A stretch of 64,000 bases of DNA from Clostridiaceae bacterium (lineage in GTDB: Bacteria; Bacillota; Clostridia; Lachnospirales; Lachnospiraceae), in assembly GCA_902363735.1 (NCBI GenBank), contig CABJBA010000008.1:124001-188000 (forward strand), given 5' to 3'. A model generated the notes under the pieces. It did not search any database. It was not told the DNA's origin and saw nothing but the letters and a program-made list of their open reading frames with translations. This document shows, piece by piece, positions 1 to 9,148 of the stretch (position 1 is the stretch's first letter; every line of letters starts with the position of its first letter). A program made the position numbers and the translations under genes.

Positions 1-383
1 TTCTGGCAGGTGTGTTCTTAGGGCCTGTTTATGGCGTTTCCATGGCCTTTTGTACCTCTCTTATCAGAAATATTATGGGAACAGGAAGTCTGCTTGCATT
101 TCCCGGAAGCATGGTGGGGGCTTTTTTAAGCGCAGTTCTGTTTCATAAAACCGGGAAGCTTTGGACTGCCTGTCTTGGAGAAATAACCGGAACCGGACTG
201 ATTGGAGGAATTCTCTGTTACCCCATAGCTGTTTTCATCATGGGAAAAGAAGCAACTGTGTTTTTCTTTGTGGTCCCATTTCTTATCAGTACCTTAGCCG
301 GAACCATAATGGCTGCATTTTTACTGGCGCTTTTGCGCCGTTTGGGCCTGCTTACCTATTTTTCCAGGCTGATAGAAGAATAG
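1..383 (+). CDS. thiW: ThiW-like ECF transporter S component, 5' truncated
   Basis: The open frame runs in from the left edge, so the N-terminus is missing; the GTG at 12 is internal, not a start. The visible 120-odd residues are hydrophobic, with about three membrane segments and the run GTGSLLAFPGSMVGA, which matches my recollection of the ThiW family. ThiW proteins are the substrate-binding membrane subunits of energy-coupling-factor transporters for a thiamine precursor (thiazole) and usually sit behind a TPP riboswitch. Any such riboswitch, and the ECF ATPases, would lie outside the window. A GxGTxLAFPGS-type loop and a second conserved GEITGTGLIGG stretch support the family call; the substrate is inferred. 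Confidence 0.75.
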   Translation, partial: LAGVFLGPVYGVSMAFCTSLIRNIMGTGSLLAFPGSMVGAFLSAVLFHKTGKLWTACLGEITGTGLIGGILCYPIAVFIMGKEATVFFFVVPFLISTLAGTIMAAFLLALLRRLGLLTYFSRLIEE

Positions 384-623
384 GGCAGAGAATATGAATC
401 TACAGCTCAATTGCTCTCTGGCCGGACTGGTCAGAGAAAAACGGCCATTATGGTGCGGCTGTAATAATATGCAGCAGAACAAAAAAATACACAATTTTCT
501 TATTTAAATTTACAAATGTTTGTTAACATTTTCAGCCGAAAATAGGGTATATTATTAATTGTAACCCCCCAATACATTATATAGTTTTTGCTACACCCCA
601 TAAGAAACGAAATACCTTCTCCG

Positions 624-654
624 AAAAAGACCGGCTTCCCCAGCCGGTCTTTTT
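624..654. terminator. Bidirectional intrinsic terminator between thiW and dacF
   Basis: A 13-bp perfect stem (624-636 with 642-654) closes a 5-nt TCCCC loop. The outer part is A5/T5 on both strands, so it can stop thiW transcripts (+) and dacF transcripts (-), which converge here. The rest of the 384-668 gap is AT-rich and shows no gene I can support. Confidence 0.85.
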
Positions 655-668
655 CACGTCTCTTTTTA

Positions 669-2105
669 TTATTTTTTCTTTATATTTCGACGCTCATTGA
701 GAATTTTTTCAAAAGCCTCCGAATTTCCTTCTTCCCTCAGACGCCTTCTTCTCTCTTCTCTCCGAAGAGCGTATTCTCTGGCCTCTGTTTTTTTCCGGTA
801 CATAAAGAGAACGGTCCCACCTGCTGCCAGAACCAGCACAATTCCCACCACTGCAATTACTCCTAGAAATCCTTTGCCCCGGGCTGTCTTTGTCTTTTCA
901 GAATCAGAATTTGTTTCCGGCTCTTTGGTGCTTTCCTCCAAAGACTCCTTATCTGATTCCTCCACAGATGGCAAAACCTTTCCTTCTGCAATGAGATAAG
1001 CCTGTCCCACATTCCTCTCATTGTAGGAATACTGAATCAGGGCCACTGCACCTGCCGGGCTTTGGGAAGGAAGCTCTGTTACCAGGGTTTTATCTGCATG
1101 GGAAAACTCTGACCCCTTAGGAAGAGTGATGACCCGGTCCTTCTCCAGACTCAATTCAGAAGGACTATAATCAGTACCATTAATATTAATGGACTCTTCT
1201 CCAGATATGTAGCTGGTTTCATTCCCTGTAACAGGGATATTTTCAAAACTGCTATAGCCAAATTGAAGAAGATTTTTTCCATCCACAAAATACTGCCTGG
1301 GACTTCCCTTTAATATAACAGAAACCAAACGTCTTCCATCCTGCTCCGCATAAGTGACAAGGGTGTTTCCGGCTTTTATAAGATATCCTGTCTTTCCCGC
1401 CACTGCAGAAGGAAAATAAAACTCGCTGTCCGGGTCTGTAGTCTTCACCAGCCGGTGTTCGTTATAGATGGTAAGTCCTTCCGGGTTGTTGATCATAGGG
1501 GAAACCGTATGGCTGAGGGCTGAACTGATTTCCACTAGCTTTTTATTGCTGTAAGCTTCTCTGGCGATCAATGCCATATCATATGCAGATACATACTGGG
1601 TATCGCCATTAAGCCCTGACGGGTTATCAAAATGGCTTTCCTGGCAGCCCAGTTCTTCTGTTTTTTTATTCATCATGGCGACAAACTCTTCCATGGTTCC
1701 TGCCACATGCTCCGCAAGGGCATTTCCCGCCTGATTGCAGGAATTAAGCAGAAGGGAATAAAGGCACTCCTCTACGGAAAGCTGGTCCCCTTCTGTCACA
1801 TTTAATTTATTTCCGCTGTCCGACTCCACATTATAAACAGCATTCTTTGAAAATGTGACCATTTCCTCCGGACTGCTGTTTTCCAGAACTACCAGGGCAG
1901 TCAAAATCTTGGTAATGCTGGCGGGAGGATACGTGGAATGAATATTCTGGCCGAATAAAACAGCCCCGGAATCCACATCCATTACAATGCCCGCTTCCGC
2001 CTGGATCCCCGTATCAGAAGGCCAGTCTGGCTTTGCATATACAGTCATAATTAACATCTGGCTGGCCAGCAGAAAGCTTACCAATGCCTTTAATCGGCCT
2101 CTCAT
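669..2105 (-). CDS. dacF: D-alanyl-D-alanine carboxypeptidase (PBP5/DacF type)
   Basis: A 478-residue serine-type DD-carboxypeptidase that trims the terminal D-Ala of peptidoglycan stem peptides outside the membrane. A signal peptide covers residues 1-24. The three penicillin-binding motifs are present: SxxK at 63-66 (SITK), SxN at 122-124 (SCN) and KTG at 238-240. The C-terminus carries a hydrophobic segment followed by a basic, Arg/Lys-rich cytoplasmic tail, so it is anchored by a true transmembrane helix rather than the amphipathic helix of E. coli PBP5. AGGAGG lies about 8 nt before the ATG. It follows rny on the same strand after a 167-bp gap. A role at sporulation or in vegetative wall maturation cannot be told from sequence. 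Confidence 0.93.
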   Translation of the reverse strand: MRGRLKALVSFLLASQMLIMTVYAKPDWPSDTGIQAEAGIVMDVDSGAVLFGQNIHSTYPPASITKILTALVVLENSSPEEMVTFSKNAVYNVESDSGNKLNVTEGDQLSVEECLYSLLLNSCNQAGNALAEHVAGTMEEFVAMMNKKTEELGCQESHFDNPSGLNGDTQYVSAYDMALIAREAYSNKKLVEISSALSHTVSPMINNPEGLTIYNEHRLVKTTDPDSEFYFPSAVAGKTGYLIKAGNTLVTYAEQDGRRLVSVILKGSPRQYFVDGKNLLQFGYSSFENIPVTGNETSYISGEESININGTDYSPSELSLEKDRVITLPKGSEFSHADKTLVTELPSQSPAGAVALIQYSYNERNVGQAYLIAEGKVLPSVEESDKESLEESTKEPETNSDSEKTKTARGKGFLGVIAVVGIVLVLAAGGTVLFMYRKKTEAREYALRREERRRRLREEGNSEAFEKILNERRNIKKK

Positions 2106-2150
2106 CTATCAATCCTCCTGACATGAAATATGCCCCAAAACTGTATGAAT

Positions 2151-2186
2151 GTCAGATACCCCGCAGTGAACTGCAGGGTATCTGAC
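2151..2186. other. Long hairpin in the rny-dacF gap
   Basis: An 11-bp arm (2151-2161) pairs with 2176-2186, and an inner GCAG/CTGC stem continues it around a TGAA loop. No U-tract follows on either strand, so it is not a standard terminator. It lies in the transcript between rny and dacF and could be a processing or stability element, or a poor terminator. A smaller inverted repeat (GTCAA/TTGAC) sits at about 2206-2221. Confidence 0.5.
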
Positions 2187-2272
2187 CCCGTGGACAGCCG
2201 CCAAGGTCAATCAAACTTGACTTTGACTCATTGCCTTCACGAGAGTTATACTGTTTTAGGGCACTATTTACT

Positions 2273-3832
2273 TTACTTAGCGTAATCTGTAACTCTGGAT
2301 TCCCGGATCACGTTGACCTTAATCTGTCCCGGATATTCCAAGGATTCTTCAATCTTCTTGGAAACCTCGCGAGCCAGCAAAATCATATCATCATCACTGA
2401 TCTGGTCCGGAACTACCATAACCCGAACTTCACGTCCTGCCTGAATGGCAAAGGACTTGTCAACTCCCTTAAAGGAGTTGGTAATATCTTCTAACTGCTT
2501 TAATCTGTTTGTATATGTCTCCAGAGTTTCTCTTCTGGCACCAGGTCTTGCTGCAGAAATGGTATCTGCGGCCTGAACAATACATGCAATGAGGCTCTGT
2601 GGCTCAACGTCGCCATGATGAGATTCTACTGTATTCAGCACAATAGGTGATTCCTTGTACTTCCTACACAAATCCACACCTAACTGAATGTGAGAACCTT
2701 CCATTTCATGGTCAACGGCTTTTCCAATGTCGTGTAATAAACCGGCCCGTTTGGCCATGCGGATATCAAGGCCAATCTCTCCGGCTAACAGCCCGGATAA
2801 CTGAGCGACCTCAATGGAATGCTTTAATGCATTCTGTCCATAGCTAGTCCTATACTTCAGCTTTCCAAGAAGTCGGACAAGTTCCGGATGAAGTCCATGA
2901 ATGCCCACTTCAAGAGCAGCGGATTCGCCTTCTTCCCTCATATTGGTTTCCACTTCTTTTTGCGCCTTCTCCACCATCTCCTCGATCCGGGCCGGATGAA
3001 TACGTCCGTCAACAATAAGACGCTCCAGAGCAATTCTGGCTACTTCCCTGCGAACCGGATCAAATCCGGATAATACCACTGCCTCAGGAGTATCGTCAAT
3101 AATCAGTTCTACTCCTGTAAGGGTTTCCAAAGTACGAATGTTCCGTCCTTCCCTTCCGATGATTCTGCCTTTCATCTCATCATTAGGGAGCTGCACAACG
3201 GAAACTGTAGTTTCCGCCACATGATCGGCAGCACATCTTTGAATGGCTGTCACCACATATTCCTTCGCCTTTTTATCGGCTTCTTCTTTTGCTTTGTTAT
3301 CAAGTTCCTTAATTAATTTCGCAGTGTCATGTTTCACATCATCTTCAACAGATTTTAAAAGATATTCTTTTGCTTGTTCGGAGGTAAGTCCGGAAATCTT
3401 TTCCAACTCCTGAATGCCTTTTTCATAGAGAGATTCCACTTCGGCATTTCTCTTGTTTAAGGCATCCTCTCTGGCAGCCAGACTTGCCTCCCGTTTTTCC
3501 ATAGTTTCGGACTTCTTGTCCAAATTTTCTTCTTTACTTAATACTCGTCTTTCATAACGTTGAAGCTCGGCTCTTCTTTCTCTGGTTTCCTTTTCAAGCT
3601 CATTCTTAGTCTTTAAAGACTCTTCTTTTGCCTCAAGGAGAGCTTCACGCTTCTTTGTCTCAGCGGTCTTTAATGCTTCATCTATTATTTCCCGGGATTT
3701 TTCTTCTGCAGTACCAATTTTGCCTTCGTAGGTTTTCTTACGATAAGCTATGGCAGCAGACCAGGTGATAAAAGCAACTACTACTGATGCGGCTAACGCA
3801 ATCAATGCAGTCGTTAATAATGGTACTGACAC
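2273..3832 (-). CDS. rny: Ribonuclease Y
   Basis: A 519-residue membrane-anchored endoribonuclease that starts mRNA decay in Firmicutes. The order of parts is typical: N-terminal transmembrane helix (about residues 5-27), long charged coiled coil (to about 200), a KH RNA-binding domain with the GREGRNIR motif, then the HD domain with [12 protein letters not shown] and a later SHHGD. Length equals the family norm. The start is an alternative codon (GTG) with AGGAGGTG just upstream. It has its own promoter and is followed by dacF. Confidence 0.96.
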   Translation of the reverse strand: MSVPLLTTALIALAASVVVAFITWSAAIAYRKKTYEGKIGTAEEKSREIIDEALKTAETKKREALLEAKEESLKTKNELEKETRERRAELQRYERRVLSKEENLDKKSETMEKREASLAAREDALNKRNAEVESLYEKGIQELEKISGLTSEQAKEYLLKSVEDDVKHDTAKLIKELDNKAKEEADKKAKEYVVTAIQRCAADHVAETTVSVVQLPNDEMKGRIIGREGRNIRTLETLTGVELIIDDTPEAVVLSGFDPVRREVARIALERLIVDGRIHPARIEEMVEKAQKEVETNMREEGESAALEVGIHGLHPELVRLLGKLKYRTSYGQNALKHSIEVAQLSGLLAGEIGLDIRMAKRAGLLHDIGKAVDHEMEGSHIQLGVDLCRKYKESPIVLNTVESHHGDVEPQSLIACIVQAADTISAARPGARRETLETYTNRLKQLEDITNSFKGVDKSFAIQAGREVRVMVVPDQISDDDMILLAREVSKKIEESLEYPGQIKVNVIRESRVTDYAK

Positions 3833-3881
3833 AGGAGCACCTCCTTATTCGTTTTTCATTGTACGACAATACAACACTACA

Positions 3882-3910
3882 ATTTTAAACTGTTTTATAC
3901 ATTATGTCAA
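3882..3910 (-). promoter_or_regulatory. Sigma-A promoter of rny
   Basis: On the minus strand TTGACA (3905-3910) and TAAAAT (3882-3887) are 17 bp apart, about 50 nt before the rny start. A 13-bp palindrome (ATTGTACGACAAT, 3859-3871) sits between promoter and start; its role is unknown. Confidence 0.8.
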
Positions 3911-3957
3911 GCATTTCGCCCTTGTTTCCAGCATACTTATACATATTTGTAATGAAG

Positions 3958-4566
3958 TCAGTCCATATCCCAGCCACCGCTTAAAACCTTGCTTATTGCA
4001 TCGTAAGAAAAACCCCTTCTGCCCAGAGATGCCATGACCTTTCCCTTTTCTTTGAACTCCATATTTTCAGGATTTAAGCCCTTTTTCCGGACATATTCCC
4101 GGATGCGCCCTTCCTCGTCCACCGGCTGTTCCTCCAGTATATCCCGGATCATCTCCTTGTCCAGTCCCTTTCGCTGCAGTTCGTACCGGATCTGCCTTTC
4201 ACTTTTTTGCCTTGAATGATACTCCACATACCTGCGTCCATAGTCCTGATCATCGATAAAGCGGTGATCCTTTAAATAACCTATGGCATAATCAATGGCT
4301 TCCTGGGGGTAGCTTCCTTCTTTTAACTTTTTCCTCAGTTCCTGCTCCGTCTTGTCTGATGCCTTTAAAAGAAAAAGCACACGCTCCCTGGCCCGTTTCA
4401 TCAAAACGTCTTTAAGAATCTCCTGATAAACTTCTTGAGAAAGAGGCTCTCCTTCTTCAATTCTGAATTTTTTAATTTCCCCTCTGTAAAGAACAAGAGT
4501 AAGGTCTTCGTCAAGGAAGACTTTACTCCTGCGCTTATCCACGGGCACAATCTCTGTCACTGTCAT
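3958..4566 (-). CDS. recX: Regulatory protein RecX
   Basis: A 202-residue RecX-family protein, which binds and modulates RecA filaments. It is rich in charged residues and built of short three-helix repeats, visible in segments such as LKEGSYPQEAIDYAIGYLKD and YELQRKGLDKEMIRDILEE. It lies 47 bp downstream of recA on the same strand, the common clostridial arrangement, so it probably shares the LexA-controlled transcript. The start ATG has the expected MTVTEI... N-terminus. It ends next to the rny promoter. Confidence 0.93.
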   Translation of the reverse strand: MTVTEIVPVDKRRSKVFLDEDLTLVLYRGEIKKFRIEEGEPLSQEVYQEILKDVLMKRARERVLFLLKASDKTEQELRKKLKEGSYPQEAIDYAIGYLKDHRFIDDQDYGRRYVEYHSRQKSERQIRYELQRKGLDKEMIRDILEEQPVDEEGRIREYVRKKGLNPENMEFKEKGKVMASLGRRGFSYDAISKVLSGGWDMD

Positions 4567-4613
4567 AAATGCCTCTTAATTATAAATATTCTTTCAGCAA
4601 GCCGGCTTAAGGA

Positions 4614-5705
4614 TTATTCACCTGCCTTTGTCCCACTGCCTTCCCCTGTTTTGATTTTCTTGCTCTCCTTGGTCACGGTCTCACCGGACTCCTGAGGCTG
4701 CCCAGAGGATCCGCTGACTCCGTACTTGGATCGTACCTTGGCTTCGATTTCCTGGCATATCGCTGGGTTATCCTGAAGATAGATCTTCGCATTTTCCCGT
4801 CCCTGGCCGACCTTCGTCCCGCCGTAGGCAAACCATGAACCGCTCTTTTCCACAATGTTTTCCTTTACAGCAAGATCCAAAACATCTCCTTCTGTAGAGA
4901 TTCCTTTTCCAAACATAATATCAAATTCAGCCTCTTTAAAGGGCGGTGCAATCTTGTTCTTTACAACCTTCACCCGGACCCGGTTTCCCACCATGTCTCC
5001 GCCCTGCTTTAAGGTCTCGATCTTTCGGATGTCCAAACGAACCGAAGCATAGAACTTAAGGGCACGTCCTCCTGTGGTTGTCTCAGGGCTTCCGAACATG
5101 ACTCCCACCTTTTCACGGAGCTGATTGATAAAAAGGACAATACAATTGGATTTGCTGATAATGGCTGTCAGCTTTCTGAGAGCCTGAGACATGAGGCGGG
5201 CCTGGAGACCAACGTGAGTATCTCCCATCTCTCCCTCAATCTCGGCCTTGGGCACAAGGGCTGCAACCGAGTCCACAATCACAATGTCTACGGCTCCTGA
5301 CCGGACCATAGTCTCTGTAATCTCTAAAGCCTGCTCGCCGCTGTCCGGCTGGGAAATATAGAGGTTGTCAATATCCACTCCAATGCTCTTGGCATAAACC
5401 GGGTCAAGGGCGTGCTCGGCATCAATAAAGCCTGCAATTCCTCCCCGCTTCTGCACCTCTGCAACCATATGGAGAGCCACAGTAGTCTTACCGCTGGACT
5501 CAGGTCCGTAAATCTCCACAACTCTTCCCCTGGGGATTCCTCCCAGTCCAAGGGCAATATCAAGGCTTAATGCTCCTGTAGGGATTGTCTCCACATTCAT
5601 ATTCTTACCTGAATCACCGAGTCTCATGATGGAACCTTTTCCATAGGCTTTTTCTATGTTGGTAATAGCCCCGTCAAGAGCCTTCATCTTCTCATCTCTA
5701 TTCAT
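4614..5705 (-). CDS. recA: Recombinase RecA
   Basis: A 363-residue DNA strand-exchange ATPase and co-protease for LexA. Walker A (GPESSGKTT) lies near residue 66; the MSQALRKL and [10 protein letters not shown] segments of the core follow, and the C-terminal tail is acidic/polar. I choose the ATG at 5703-5705 ([10 protein letters not shown]) because GGAGG lies 5 to 7 nt upstream; a TTG seven codons earlier overlaps the LexA box and has no ribosome site. recX follows. The promoter and SOS box are listed separately. Confidence 0.97.
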   Translation of the reverse strand: MNRDEKMKALDGAITNIEKAYGKGSIMRLGDSGKNMNVETIPTGALSLDIALGLGGIPRGRVVEIYGPESSGKTTVALHMVAEVQKRGGIAGFIDAEHALDPVYAKSIGVDIDNLYISQPDSGEQALEITETMVRSGAVDIVIVDSVAALVPKAEIEGEMGDTHVGLQARLMSQALRKLTAIISKSNCIVLFINQLREKVGVMFGSPETTTGGRALKFYASVRLDIRKIETLKQGGDMVGNRVRVKVVKNKIAPPFKEAEFDIMFGKGISTEGDVLDLAVKENIVEKSGSWFAYGGTKVGQGRENAKIYLQDNPAICQEIEAKVRSKYGVSGSSGQPQESGETVTKESKKIKTGEGSGTKAGE

Positions 5706-5720
5706 ATTATCCTCCAGCAC

Positions 5721-5775
5721 GAACAAATGTTCTTTTTCTACTTATCATAATAGTATACTTCCACGAAAATGTCAA
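5721..5775 (-). promoter_or_regulatory. recA promoter with LexA (SOS) box
   Basis: On the minus strand TTGACA (5770-5775) and TATTAT (5747-5752) are spaced by 17 bp. Just downstream of the expected start of transcription lies GAAC-AAAT-GTTC (5721-5732), matching the Gram-positive LexA/DinR box CGAACRNRYGTTYC. It sits 15 nt before the recA ATG, so LexA bound here would block early elongation. This supports damage-induced expression of recA-recX. Confidence 0.88.
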
Positions 5776-5879
5776 CCATAATTTTATCTTCTTAGAGCCA
5801 ATGCACATCACACTCCCTGCCTGTTGGGCCAAAATAATTTTTCTGGAAAAACCCGGCGAAACGCCTGAAAAACGAATGA

Positions 5880-5987
5880 AAAAAAGGCAGACCGCCTTTT
5901 GATTTCTAAAACTACTATAGCACATCTGCCGGAAGGCTGCAAGAAATTTTAAAGGCATCCCAAAATTATAATATTTTGGGATGCCTT
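5880..5987 (-). terminator. Two tandem hairpins after the subtilase gene
   Basis: The first hairpin pairs 5951-5966 with 5973-5987 (15 bp, loop TATAAT) directly after the subtilase stop codon. The second pairs AAAAGGC (5882-5888) with GCCTTTT (5894-5900) and is followed on the minus strand by a T-run. Together they should insulate recA from the upstream gene. Confidence 0.75.
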
Positions 5988-6002
5988 AAGTCCTGTAACT
6001 GT

Positions 6003-6896
6003 TTAATCAGCTAAAAGCCTTTCCACATCCAACAGTCCCCACCCCTGCTGATTAATAGGGAGACCTAAGTCCGCTGACCGTTCCCTCAGCATCAGCTTTA
6101 CATCCCGGTTTGTCATATAAGGATACTTTTCCAGTAAAAGTGCAATGGCCCCTGACACCAGGGGCGTTGACATGGAAGTACCGCTTTTAACCTGGTACTG
6201 CCCGGCTTCATTGGCACAGCTCATGATCCCTGCACCGGGAGCAATAATTTCCGGCTTGCATATGCAAGCTCCTGTAGGGCCTCTGCCTGAATAATCAACC
6301 ATCCGGTTTCCCATGACATTAACTTCCTTATGATCGTCGGAGCACCCCACAGTAATCACCTTCCGGCTGATTCCCGGTGTTGTAATAGTATTCATGCCCG
6401 GCCCCATATTTCCTGCCGCCACACAGACCACCAGACCGTCATCCCAGGCTGCATTGACGCCCCTCACAAGAACGGAGCTTTCCGTCATCCCCTTTTTTGA
6501 GAAAGAGCCGACAGAGATGTTCACAATCCGGATTCCGTACCGTTCTCTGTTGTCCCTGACCCACTTAAGTCCGGCCAATACATCAGAAGCATATCCGTTC
6601 CCCTTCTTATCCAGCACTTTCAGCATGATAATATGACACTCCGGAGCAACTCCCATATATTTTCCTCCGGAAGCACTTCCCCCTCCTCCGATTATTCCGG
6701 AAATATGAGTTCCGTGCCCGTTATCGTCATACGGGTCTCTTTTCCTGTGTACGATATCTATAAATCCTGCAACTCTATGTTTAAAATCTTCATGGAGATA
6801 AATTCCTGTATCAAGCACCGCAACACCGATTCCCCGCCCAGTCAGACCCATGCGGTAAGCGGTTTCACAATGTATTTCTTCTCTTACATGATCCAC
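6003..6896 (-). CDS. Intracellular subtilisin-like serine protease (S8)
   Basis: A 297-residue subtilase with the full catalytic triad: Asp29 in AVLDTG, His61 in NGHGTH, Ser241 in SGTSMSTP, plus the oxyanion Asn163 in AAGN. There is no signal peptide and no propeptide domain; the catalytic domain begins almost at once, so the enzyme should be cytoplasmic, like Bacillus intracellular subtilisins but without their short inhibitory N-terminal LIPY-type extension. The start is GTG; an in-frame stop lies three codons upstream. It stands alone, divergent from the M20 gene and ended by two hairpins. Target proteins are unknown. Confidence 0.9.
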   Translation of the reverse strand: MDHVREEIHCETAYRMGLTGRGIGVAVLDTGIYLHEDFKHRVAGFIDIVHRKRDPYDDNGHGTHISGIIGGGGSASGGKYMGVAPECHIIMLKVLDKKGNGYASDVLAGLKWVRDNRERYGIRIVNISVGSFSKKGMTESSVLVRGVNAAWDDGLVVCVAAGNMGPGMNTITTPGISRKVITVGCSDDHKEVNVMGNRMVDYSGRGPTGACICKPEIIAPGAGIMSCANEAGQYQVKSGTSMSTPLVSGAIALLLEKYPYMTNRDVKLMLRERSADLGLPINQQGWGLLDVERLLAD

Positions 6897-7057
6897 AATC
6901 CATTACCTTATCCCTTTTTTATTAGGATATTCCAGTCCGAGCCCCTTGGTTTCTTTTGGCAGGAAAATGGATGAAGAAGATTTTTTGTTTAAAATGCCAT
7001 TTACATTCCTCCTCCCTCTTTCTATAATAAAAATAAAAAGATAAGGAGATTTTTGTT

Positions 7058-8236
7058 ATGCATGACCAATCATCCGACGCTATTTCGCTGACACAGGCCC
7101 TGATCCGCATTGACAGCACGGACCCCGGCGCATACGAAACAAAGATAGGAGAATTTATTTTTGACCGCCTTTCCTCCCTTTCTGTTCCTGTTACCAAAAA
7201 AGAGGTCCTGCCGGGCCGTTTTAATATTATGGCTGAAATAGAAGGGGAGATCCGTGATCCGGCACTGGTTTATATCTGCCACATGGACACCGTCACCGTA
7301 GGAGAGGGATGGACCGCTGACCCCTTTGGTGCAGAAATCCGGGACGGACGGATCTATGGACGTGGCGCCTGTGACATGAAATCCGGACTGGCCTGCGCCC
7401 TTTCCGCTTTTGAGGCCATGGCAAAAGAGACCGCTTCAGGAAAGAAACCCAGGTATTCCTTTCTCTTTATAGGAACCGTAGACGAAGAAGATTTTATGAG
7501 AGGATCAGAGGATGCGATAAAAGAAAACTGGGTCACGAATAACAGCCTTGTTCTGGACACTGAGCCTACCAACGGACTGATCCAGGTGGCTCACAAGGGG
7601 CGCACCTGGTTTGAGATCACGGTAAACGGCACCACTGCCCATGCCAGTACCCCATGGAAAGGAGCAGACGCCATTGCGGGAGCTGCTGAGATTATTTCCT
7701 TTATCCGCCGGAAAATAGGAGAATGCCCGGCTCATGAAGACTTGGGCATTTCCACCGTCACCTTTGGCCAGATCGAAGGCGGATACCGCCCTTATGTTGT
7801 TCCTGACCATTGCAAAATGTGGATTGACATGCGCCTCGTTCCCCCTGCCGATACCCAGGCCGCCGTCGGAATTGTCATACAGGCTATTGAGAAGGCAGAA
7901 AAAGAAATTCCGGGCATATCCGCATCTTATGTTATTACAGGTGACAGGCCGTATATTGAAAAGAATGAAAACTCGGTCTTGTTAAAAGCGTTAAAGACTG
8001 CTGCAGAGGAAATTACAGGAGAGCCTGTCCCTGTCACTTACTTTCCAGGATATACGGACACCGCTGTTATCGCCGGAAAGCTGGGCAATCCTAACTGCAT
8101 GTCTTACGGCCCCGGCGATCTGGAGAGGGCCCATAAGCCTGATGAATTTGTTCCCTGCGAGGATATTTTAAGATGTGAAAAAGTCCTGACCGGACTAGCC
8201 CGGTCCATTCTCTTTGAGAATTTTCCTGTGGAGTGA
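7058..8236 (+). CDS. M20-family metallopeptidase (YgeY/ArgE/DapE group)
   Basis: A 392-residue di-zinc aminoacylase/peptidase. The metal-site pattern is intact: His75 and Asp77 in CHMDTV, Asp106 in GACDMKSG, the Glu pair 143-144 in VDEED, Glu169 in LDTEPT and a C-terminal His in ERAHKP. AAGGAG sits about 12 nt before the ATG. It is a single gene, divergent from the subtilase, with no transporter beside it, so the substrate (N-acyl amino acid, dipeptide or carbamoyl amino acid) is not known. Two other M20 genes in the nucleoside operon are only distantly similar. Confidence 0.88.
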   Translation: MHDQSSDAISLTQALIRIDSTDPGAYETKIGEFIFDRLSSLSVPVTKKEVLPGRFNIMAEIEGEIRDPALVYICHMDTVTVGEGWTADPFGAEIRDGRIYGRGACDMKSGLACALSAFEAMAKETASGKKPRYSFLFIGTVDEEDFMRGSEDAIKENWVTNNSLVLDTEPTNGLIQVAHKGRTWFEITVNGTTAHASTPWKGADAIAGAAEIISFIRRKIGECPAHEDLGISTVTFGQIEGGYRPYVVPDHCKMWIDMRLVPPADTQAAVGIVIQAIEKAEKEIPGISASYVITGDRPYIEKNENSVLLKALKTAAEEITGEPVPVTYFPGYTDTAVIAGKLGNPNCMSYGPGDLERAHKPDEFVPCEDILRCEKVLTGLARSILFENFPVE

Positions 8237-8347
8237 GATATTAAGAAAATCTTCACATGAAAGTGAGGACTTGCGGAAATTTCTGGAGGGTGCGTCACTA
8301 ATTTGTCACTGGTTTATTTATTTAAGGTTGCTTTCTTTTCACTATAA

Positions 8348-8375
8348 AAGGCGGGCCCGAAAGGATACCCGCCTT
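8348..8375 (-). terminator. Terminator of the Cys/Asn-rich gene
   Basis: AAGGCGGG (8348-8355) pairs with CCCGCCTT (8368-8375) and on the minus strand is followed by TTTTATAG. It lies 10 nt after the stop codon. Confidence 0.75.
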
Positions 8376-8385
8376 AAAAATATAA

Positions 8386-8598
8386 TTAGCAATTATCATC
8401 ATTATTCTGGCGACATGGAGCATTGTCACATCCCGCGCGAAAACCTTCGCGATAGCCCTCACAATAGCAGCGTCTCTTTTCTGCTGCGCAAGGATCATTA
8501 TTGCAGTTATTGTTATTGTTGCAATTATTATTACAATTGTTCCAGCCGTTGCAGCATCTGCCACAATTCCAGTTATTACCCCAGTTAAAGCACCCCAT
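8386..8598 (-). CDS. Cys/Asn-rich mini-protein, 70 residues
   Basis: I do not recognise a named family. The product has 13 cysteines and 21 asparagines in 70 residues, including an N5 run between cysteines (residues 27-31). The N-terminal half is G/N/W/C only; the second half is charged (EKRR, EGYREGFRAG). No signal peptide. AGAGAGG lies 9 nt before the ATG, and a clean terminator follows at 8348-8375, so it looks like a real single-gene unit. Cys-rich, low-complexity peptides of this kind occur among spore-coat proteins; that role is a guess. Confidence 0.65.
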   Translation of the reverse strand: MGCFNWGNNWNCGRCCNGWNNCNNNCNNNNNCNNDPCAAEKRRCYCEGYREGFRAGCDNAPCRQNNDDNC

Positions 8599-8666
8599 AT
8601 TATAATACCTCTCTTATTTTTAATTTGTATTATATCTTATGGGACGAATAGATGAGACGTGAATCC

Positions 8667-9020
8667 TTATGTTGGCAGGTGGTATGCAGGTTCTAAGTCA
8701 TTTTTTACACTGGTTCGGGTTCATGTCTGAATAATGGGATCATTCTTAATCGGAATATTCTGCAATTGGCAAACACAACGGATAAAACGCCCGAATCCTA
8801 GTTTAAACTCTGTTTCCTGCAAGCTTGCTTTTAATTCCAGGAGAGAGTACAGGAAGTTAAGTGCTAACCCCGAACTATTCCCAAAATTCTGCGGATCTGG
8901 GTCTATCCCCTGGCCCTGCTCAAAGATGCATTTTCGTGTCGTTGCAAGTAACTTCTCCCTGACTTCCACCGTCAACTCAATGGTAAGGGTGGATACTCCA
9001 GACTGGTGACTCTTAATCAT
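8667..9020 (-). pseudogene. Phage SPP1-type portal protein relic
   Basis: The frame 9020-8721 encodes about 99 residues resembling the middle of SPP1 gp6-type portal proteins, as in FGNSSGLALNFLYSLLELK and ETEFKLGFGRFIR. After the stop codon TGA (8721-8723) the same frame reads on as TRTSVKNDLEPAYHLPT to a TAA at 8667. This suits a Trp codon turned to TGA in a sequence of the type QT(W)TRTSVKNDLE. Both the N-terminal clip and the rest of the C-terminus are gone and no other head gene is near, so this is debris of a lost prophage. Confidence 0.65.
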
Positions 9021-9148
9021 TCTTTATCACTTTTTTTATTGGATCGTATCTTTCTGATACATGAGTTAATCATAAATGCTGCCAAACCATAAAACAACAA
9101 ATAAATGCCCAAAGAAAAAAAGAACTGTATCAATCAGCTACCAAGCTG

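Noticed and set aside
400..480. Inverted repeat TCTCTG/CAGAGA after thiW as a terminator
   Set aside because: It is followed by A-rich, not T-rich, sequence on the + strand; the 624-654 hairpin serves the purpose.
3859..3871. Palindrome ATTGTACGACAAT as an operator for rny
   Set aside because: Only 13 bp in AT-rich DNA, with no known regulator or conservation to support it.
5706..5726. TTG start seven codons upstream for recA
   Set aside because: It lies within the LexA box and lacks a ribosome site; the ATG at 5705 has GGAGG at a proper distance and gives the usual N-terminus.
8322..8564. An 80-residue hydrophobic ORF overlapping the Cys/Asn-rich gene
   Set aside because: It lies in another frame on the same strand, has no ribosome site, and its repeats (TIVIIIATITIT) are the shadow of the Asn-codon runs.
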